Shown here: positions 59,384 to 64,000 of the stretch, piece by piece | Layout of the letters: every line of letters starts with the position of its first letter | How positions within the stretch are numbered: position 1 is the first letter of the stretch | NCBI GenBank assembly: GCA_902635965.1 | Contig: CACPQA010000002.1 | Span: 111,049 to 175,048 of the forward strand | Length of the DNA stretch: 64,000 bases | Reading direction: 5' to 3' | Source of the DNA: an uncultured Bacteroidota bacterium | Lineage (GTDB): Bacteria; Bacteroidota; Bacteroidia; Flavobacteriales; Flavobacteriaceae | Notes under the pieces: model-generated | Seen by the model: the letters and a program-made list of their open reading frames with translations, nothing else | What the model was told of the DNA's origin: nothing | Databases searched by the model: none | Made by a program: the position numbers and the translations under genes

Positions 59384-60400
59384 TTGAATAAACAAAAGCT
59401 TAAAGTTGGTATTTCAGCAGGAGATCCTAATGGTATAGGCATAGAAGTTATTTTAAAAAGCCTCCAAAATCCAAAAATGCTAAAGTTATTTAATCCTGTG
59501 ATTTTTGCAAATACAGAAATAATTGAATACCAAATGAAGGCATTTAATATTAATTTGGAATTAAATTCAATTAAAACATTTGAAGACATTTGTAATGATA
59601 GAATCAATGTTTTCAGCCTCTCTCTTGGAAATTTTAAACATAATTTTGGAGAAGCCACAACGTCTGGTGGAGAAGTTGCATCAAAATCACTATTAAAATC
59701 TGCCCATGCGTTAAAATCAGGAAAAATTCAAGCTCTAGTTACTGGACCGATAAATAAAAAAAATATTCAATCAGACTCTTTTAAATTTATAGGACATACT
59801 GATTTTCTCTCTAATTTTTTTTCCTCAGAATCTTTAATGTTTATGATCGGGGAGAATCTTAAAATAGGATTATTAACAGATCATATACCAATTGATCAAG
59901 TTTCGTACTCAATTACAAAAAAAAATCTGAAGGGCAAGATTTTACAGATGATTAAGTCGATGCAAAATGATTTTTTAATCCCTGAACCAAAAATCGCAAT
60001 TCTTGGACTTAACCCACATGCTGGAGATAACGGTTTAATTGGCAGTCAAGATGAAAAAATCATAAAACCTGTTATAGAAGAGCTAAATATAGAAAATAAC
60101 ACTATTATCGGCCCTTTTCCTGCTGATAGTTTTTTTGTAAAAGGGAATATTGAAAAATATGATGCTGTATTAGCTATGTTTCATGATCAAGGTCTTATAC
60201 CCTTTAAAACCCTAAATTTTGGCTCTGGTGTAAACTTTACCTCGGGAATGCCTTTTGTAAGGACCTCTCCTGATCACGGTACTGCTTTTGATATAGCGGG
60301 TAAGGGTATTGCTTCTTCTATTTCATTTAGTAAAGCATTACTTTTAGCAAGGGAAGTTTATAATAATCGTATGAAAAAAACTAATCATAAAGTTTTATAA
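59384..60400 (+). CDS. pdxA: 4-hydroxythreonine-4-phosphate dehydrogenase
   Basis: A 338-residue protein. It has VGISAGDPNGIGIEVILK at 8-25, ALVTGPINKKNI and GHTDFLSNFF in the middle, AILGLNPHAGDNGLIG, and MFHDQGLIPFKTLNF with SPDHGTAFDIAGKG near the C-terminus, all typical PdxA motifs including metal-binding His residues. It oxidises 4-phosphohydroxythreonine in pyridoxal phosphate synthesis. The start is TTG at 59384, which gives the family N-terminus and has no competing ATG. It is divergent from ribE across 50 nt. Confidence 0.95.
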   Translation: MNKQKLKVGISAGDPNGIGIEVILKSLQNPKMLKLFNPVIFANTEIIEYQMKAFNINLELNSIKTFEDICNDRINVFSLSLGNFKHNFGEATTSGGEVASKSLLKSAHALKSGKIQALVTGPINKKNIQSDSFKFIGHTDFLSNFFSSESLMFMIGENLKIGLLTDHIPIDQVSYSITKKNLKGKILQMIKSMQNDFLIPEPKIAILGLNPHAGDNGLIGSQDEKIIKPVIEELNIENNTIIGPFPADSFFVKGNIEKYDAVLAMFHDQGLIPFKTLNFGSGVNFTSGMPFVRTSPDHGTAFDIAGKGIASSISFSKALLLAREVYNNRMKKTNHKVL

Positions 60401-60430
60401 TTTCAGTTATTAACTAAATTTGCCGACTTA

Positions 60431-60955
60431 ATGAGTGAAATATTTAAAATAAGTGACTATGATATTGTTTTCTCTGGGCTTAAGGAGGGAGAGCACGAGT
60501 ACAGCTATAAAATACGCGATACGTTTTTAAAAAATTTTGGGTTTAATGAGCTTTCACAGGTCAATATAAAAATCAAGTCAATTTTTATAAAAAAAAATAC
60601 ATTAATGGAGCTTTATATAAGTGGAAAAGGGAGTTATATCTTAACTTGTGATATTTCAAATGAATTGTTTCCTTATCAAGTAGATTCTGAATTAAATTTT
60701 ATAATAAAATTTGGCGATGAATATAATGATGACAATGATCAATATGTTATAATCCCTCACAACTCCTATAAATTTAACATAGCAAAATCAATCTATGAAA
60801 TGATTGTTCTTTCAATCCCTCAAAAGAGAATACATCCCGGGGTTCTTGATGGTTCACTGAATTCTAAAACTTTAAAAATTTTAGATAAGCTTTCACCTGG
60901 GACTAAAAAAACCGAATCAGACCCTAGATGGAATAAATTAAAAGATTACCTTTAA
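60431..60955 (+). CDS. DUF177 protein (YceD-like) upstream of ribosomal protein L32
   Basis: A 174-residue acidic protein. The central part has GKGSYILTCDISNELFPYQVD, and the C-terminal half has EMIVLSIPQKRIHPG and DPRWNKLKDYL, the DUF177/YceD end motif. YceD is usually encoded directly before rpmF, as here (15 nt), and is linked to 23S rRNA or large-subunit formation. It is probably in one transcript with rpmF, accB and accC. Confidence 0.9.
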   Translation: MSEIFKISDYDIVFSGLKEGEHEYSYKIRDTFLKNFGFNELSQVNIKIKSIFIKKNTLMELYISGKGSYILTCDISNELFPYQVDSELNFIIKFGDEYNDDNDQYVIIPHNSYKFNIAKSIYEMIVLSIPQKRIHPGVLDGSLNSKTLKILDKLSPGTKKTESDPRWNKLKDYL

Positions 60956-60970
60956 CAAAAACCTATTAAT

Positions 60971-61168
60971 ATGGCACATCCTAAAAGAAAAACTTCAAAA
61001 ACAAGAAGAGATAAAAGGAGAACACACGTAAAAGCATCAAGCCCTCAAGTTGCTATAGATAAAGCATCCGGTGAACCACATCTTTATCATCGAGCGCATT
61101 GGCATGAGGGGAAGTTGTATTATAAGGGCAAAGTCCTTATTGACGAAGCTGAGAATATTGAAGGATAA
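60971..61168 (+). CDS. rpmF: 50S ribosomal protein L32
   Basis: A 65-residue basic protein starting [19 protein letters not shown], the common L32 start. There are no CxxC zinc pairs, so it is the zinc-free form. The order DUF177-rpmF is widespread. The 82-nt gap to accB could hold a promoter, but I see no full TAnnTTTG box. Confidence 0.96.
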   Translation: MAHPKRKTSKTRRDKRRTHVKASSPQVAIDKASGEPHLYHRAHWHEGKLYYKGKVLIDEAENIEG

Positions 61169-61250
61169 CTTTAATTTTAAACTCTATGTCATTATTGGGG
61201 GAGTTTTAAAAATAAATAATTTATATTCACACTGAGATATTTTTTGGGTT

Positions 61251-61748
61251 ATGAATATCAAGGAAATTCAAAAGTTAATCAAGTTTGTATCTAAATCTAA
61301 AGCCAAGGAGGTCAGTCTTGAATTAAAAGATTTTAAGATAACAATTAAAACTGGAGATGACGGAAATAAAGATCAACAAATTCCAGCTATTCCATCACAA
61401 AATCAACCCATTATTATAAATAAAGACGATCTTGCAACAGAAAGTCAATCAGACTCATCCCAAAAAATAATTTCAACTTACAAGAAGGAGGAAAATCCCA
61501 ATGATAAGTTGATAACAGTAAAATCTCCAATTATTGGTACTTTTTACAGAAGGCCAGCTCCAGACAAGGAGCCTTTTGTAGAAATTGGAAGAGACATAAA
61601 AGAAGGTGACGTACTTTGTGTTATAGAAGCAATGAAATTATTCAATGAGATTGAATCAGAAGTATATGGTAAAGTTGTCAAGATTTTGGTTGAAGATTCA
61701 TCTCCCGTAGAATTTGAACAACCTTTATTTTTAATAGACCCTTCTTAA
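61251..61748 (+). CDS. accB: Biotin carboxyl carrier protein of acetyl-CoA carboxylase
   Basis: A 165-residue protein: an N-terminal helical part, a flexible Gln/Ser-rich linker (about 55-85), and a biotinyl domain from [15 protein letters not shown]. The biotinylated lysine is Lys129 in [11 protein letters not shown]. It carries carboxyl-biotin between AccC and the carboxyltransferase in fatty-acid synthesis. It is followed 10 nt later by accC, the usual operon. Confidence 0.95.
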   Translation: MNIKEIQKLIKFVSKSKAKEVSLELKDFKITIKTGDDGNKDQQIPAIPSQNQPIIINKDDLATESQSDSSQKIISTYKKEENPNDKLITVKSPIIGTFYRRPAPDKEPFVEIGRDIKEGDVLCVIEAMKLFNEIESEVYGKVVKILVEDSSPVEFEQPLFLIDPS

Positions 61749-61758
61749 AACAAAATTT

Positions 61759-63093
61759 ATGTTCAAAAAAATTTTGATTGCAAATCGAGGTGAGATTGCA
61801 CTTAGGATAATTAGAACTTGTAAGGAAATGGGAATCAAATCAGTTGCTGTTTATTCTACAGCAGATGCAGAAAGTCTGCATGTAAAGTTTGCTGATGAAG
61901 CTGTTTGCATAGGCCCTTCTCAAAGTATACATTCGTATTTAAAACCGTCTAATATAATTGCTGCCGCCGAAATCACTAATGCGGACTCTATACATCCAGG
62001 TTATGGTTTCCTCTCTGAAAACTCAAAATTTTCTAAAATGTGTTCCGAACATGACATAAAATTTATTGGTGCTTCTAGCGATATGATTAGTAAAATGGGA
62101 GACAAGGCGTCAGCAAAAGCAACTATGAAAAAAGCAGGAGTACCAACAATTCCTGGTTCAGATGGAATAATAAAAAATTTAACTTCTGCTAAAGCTACTG
62201 CAAAAAAAATTGGATTCCCCATTATGTTGAAAGCTTCTTCAGGAGGTGGAGGGAAGGGCATGAGAGCGGTAGCGAATGAGTCCGAACTTGAAAAAGCATG
62301 GGAAAGCGCTAAAATAGAATCCAAAGCTGCCTTTGGTGACGACAGTATGTATATGGAAAAATTCATTCAAGAACCCAGACACATAGAAATTCAAATCGTT
62401 GGTGACAGTTTTGGTAAAGCTTGCCATTTGTCGGAGAGGGACTGTTCAATTCAAAGGAGACACCAAAAGCTTACCGAAGAAACACCTTCTCCTTTTATGA
62501 CAAATGAACTCAGAGAAAAAATGGGGAAGGCAGCTGTAAAAGCAGCTGAATTTATTAAATATGAAGGAGCAGGAACTATAGAGTTTTTAGTTGATAAAAA
62601 CAGAAACTTTTATTTTATGGAAATGAACACAAGAATTCAAGTTGAACACCCCGTAACTGAACAAGTAATCGACTTTGACTTGATAAGGGAACAAATATCC
62701 GTTGCTGCAGGAATACCTATAAGCGGTAACAATTATTACCCAAAATTGCACTCTATAGAGTGCAGAATTAATGCAGAAGATCCCTATTCTGACTTTAGAC
62801 CATCACCTGGTGAAATAACAAATCTTCACGTTCCTGGAGGTCACGGTGTTCGTTTAGATACTCATGTTTACTCAGGTTACACAATACCTCCCTTTTATGA
62901 TTCTATGATAGCCAAATTAATTACCACTGCTCAATCAAGAGAGGAGGCTATAAATAAGATGAAAAGAGCACTTGATGAGTTTGTTATTGAGGGTATAAAG
63001 ACTACGATCCCGTTTCACAGAAAATTAATGGATGATCCAAAATATATCAGTGGAGATTATACCACAAAATTTATGGATTCTTTTAAAATGTAA
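61759..63093 (+). CDS. accC: Biotin carboxylase subunit of acetyl-CoA carboxylase
   Basis: A 444-residue ATP-grasp enzyme. It starts [20 protein letters not shown] and contains [26 protein letters not shown] (glycine-rich ATP loop), [27 protein letters not shown] (metal and bicarbonate residues) and [15 protein letters not shown]. It carboxylates the biotin on AccB with ATP and bicarbonate. It is convergent with asd with 2 nt between the stops. Confidence 0.97.
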   Translation: MFKKILIANRGEIALRIIRTCKEMGIKSVAVYSTADAESLHVKFADEAVCIGPSQSIHSYLKPSNIIAAAEITNADSIHPGYGFLSENSKFSKMCSEHDIKFIGASSDMISKMGDKASAKATMKKAGVPTIPGSDGIIKNLTSAKATAKKIGFPIMLKASSGGGGKGMRAVANESELEKAWESAKIESKAAFGDDSMYMEKFIQEPRHIEIQIVGDSFGKACHLSERDCSIQRRHQKLTEETPSPFMTNELREKMGKAAVKAAEFIKYEGAGTIEFLVDKNRNFYFMEMNTRIQVEHPVTEQVIDFDLIREQISVAAGIPISGNNYYPKLHSIECRINAEDPYSDFRPSPGEITNLHVPGGHGVRLDTHVYSGYTIPPFYDSMIAKLITTAQSREEAINKMKRALDEFVIEGIKTTIPFHRKLMDDPKYISGDYTTKFMDSFKM

Positions 63094-63095
63094 TT

Positions 63096-64000
63096 CTATT
63101 TCTTGATTAAATTATTTTTAACTAAATACTCTGCAATTTGAATAGTATTAGTAGCTGCCCCTTTCCTTAAATTGTCTGAAACAATCCAAAGATTGAAAGA
63201 ATTTTCTTTAGAGTAATCTTCCCTGATTCTTCCAACAAAAACTTCATCCTTTCCCTCTGCGTTTATGGGCATTGGATATATATTTTTTTTAGGATCGTCT
63301 TGGACTACTACACCATCTGTTTGATTCAAAAGAAAACCGATATCCTCACAGTTTGTTTTTTCTTCCAGCTCAATGTTTACAGATTCAGCATGACCTCCAA
63401 AAACAGGAATTCTTACTGCTGTTGCAGAAACTTTTATGCTTTTATCGGATAAAATCTTATGGGTTTCGTTTACAAGTTTCATTTCTTCTTTGGTATATCC
63501 ATTTTCAAGAAATATATCACACTGAGGTAGTGCATTTTGATGAATTTGGTGAGGATAAACTTTTAAACCCTTGATGTTGTTTTTTTCGTTGTTAAGTTGA
63601 TCAATGGCTGCTTTTCCAGTTCCTGTCACAGATTGATATGTAGAGATAATAATTCTTTTTATTTTAAATTTTTTATGAATTGGTGCCAAAGCCATAAGCA
63701 TTTGAATTGTTGAACAATTTGGATTAGCAATAATTTTATCGTTTGACTCCAATAGGTTTCCATTTATCTCTGGAATAATAAGTTTAATATCTTCTGACAT
63801 TCTCCATGCTGAAGAATTATCAATGACGTAAATACCTTTCCCTTTAAATTGTGGTGCCCATTTTAGAGAAACTTTAGCTCCAGCTGAAAATAATGCTATA
63901 TCAATTTCTTCATTCAATGAATTTTCTATGGAAACTACTGCATATTTTTTCCCGCGGAAATTAATTAGCCTACCTTCAGATTTTTGTGATGCAATTGGAA
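63096..64000 (-). CDS. asd: Aspartate-semialdehyde dehydrogenase, N-terminus outside the window
   Basis: The minus-strand frame runs from the stop at 63096 to the window edge (about 300 residues seen) and has no real start in the window. The apparent start at 63917 is internal, as the upstream codons still read as Asd (GRLINFRGKKYAVV). Motifs are IALFSAGAKVS, VIDNSSAWRM, IANPNCSTIQM with the catalytic Cys, and QSVTGTGKAAIDQL. It makes aspartate semialdehyde for lysine (diaminopimelate), threonine and methionine synthesis. Confidence 0.95.
   Translation of the reverse strand, partial: PIASQKSEGRLINFRGKKYAVVSIENSLNEEIDIALFSAGAKVSLKWAPQFKGKGIYVIDNSSAWRMSEDIKLIIPEINGNLLESNDKIIANPNCSTIQMLMALAPIHKKFKIKRIIISTYQSVTGTGKAAIDQLNNEKNNIKGLKVYPHQIHQNALPQCDIFLENGYTKEEMKLVNETHKILSDKSIKVSATAVRIPVFGGHAESVNIELEEKTNCEDIGFLLNQTDGVVVQDDPKKNIYPMPINAEGKDEVFVGRIREDYSKENSFNLWIVSDNLRKGAATNTIQIAEYLVKNNLIKK

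Noticed and set aside
1..64000. CRISPR arrays, insertion sequences, rRNA operons, phage genes, recombinase genes
   Set aside because: No regularly spaced repeats, transposase or integrase motifs, rRNA segments or phage structural genes were seen on either strand.

Overview
The window comes from an AT-rich member of the Bacteroidota, most likely a marine flavobacterium. The evidence is the gene content (TonB-dependent receptors with an N-terminal carboxypeptidase-regulatory-like domain, a DUF5916 outer-membrane protein, GH16, S9 and M1 peptidases, many short lipoproteins), near absence of Shine-Dalgarno sites, and several TAnnTTTG promoter boxes of the Bacteroidota type. Roughly 60 protein genes and one tRNA are packed with little intergenic space. 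Several genes can only start at TTG.

Layout. 1-8296 (minus): M1 peptidase (cut by the window edge), MBL hydrolase, SulP anion transporter with a universal stress protein, a UPF0173 hydrolase, an M20 peptidase and an RmuC-like protein. 8340-13929: lepA, a tRNA-dihydrouridine synthase, a LolE/FtsX-type permease, rbfA and a Ca2+/cation antiporter. 13933-19131 (minus): MBL-rhodanese and OsmC sulfur/redox genes, a DMT permease, an amidohydrolase preceded by a possible 31-residue membrane ORF, and a hemolysin III-like protein. 19313-21342: a CAU tRNA followed by two tandem cassettes, each closed by a copy of the tRNA 3' end. 21613-23670: S9 peptidase. 23933-33869: a complete molybdenum-cofactor locus (2Fe-2S and molybdopterin subunits of a xanthine-dehydrogenase-family enzyme, MoeA, a TSUP permease, MoaD, MoeB-rhodanese, MoaE, a MoaC-MoaB fusion, MoaA, then MocA-like and XdhC on the other strand). 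33987-43707: S9 peptidase, methyltransferase, a beta-lactamase/VanX fusion, TPR lipoprotein, FAD oxidoreductase, two secreted proteins of unknown function and a D-threonine-aldolase-like enzyme. 43745-57190: 5'-nucleotidase, a TonB receptor divergent from a DtxR-type regulator, GH16, DUF5916, and a probable metal-handling region (His-rich secreted protein, lipoprotein, TonB receptor, 54-residue membrane protein, PepSY, HMA-MauE, ABA4-like). 57437-64000: cation/proton antiporter, riboflavin synthase, pdxA, DUF177-rpmF-accB-accC, and partial asd.

The standout is the cassette array at 19313-21342. The 14-nt tRNA 3' end recurs at 20135 and 21285. Between copies lie one gene (GNAT) or two genes (DUF1569 and a small membrane protein). 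Each cassette carries a terminator hairpin, two direct heptamers at a fixed distance to the right of the core, and at its right end a roughly 150-nt conserved block with two direct and one inverted heptamer. All five heptamers of cassette A are TCGAACC (or complement) and all six of cassette B are CCGAACC, so the motif is cassette-specific. No integrase is present in the window. I read this as a tandem array of minimal integrase-less elements that probably use a recombinase in trans. This is inference from sequence architecture, not a database match.
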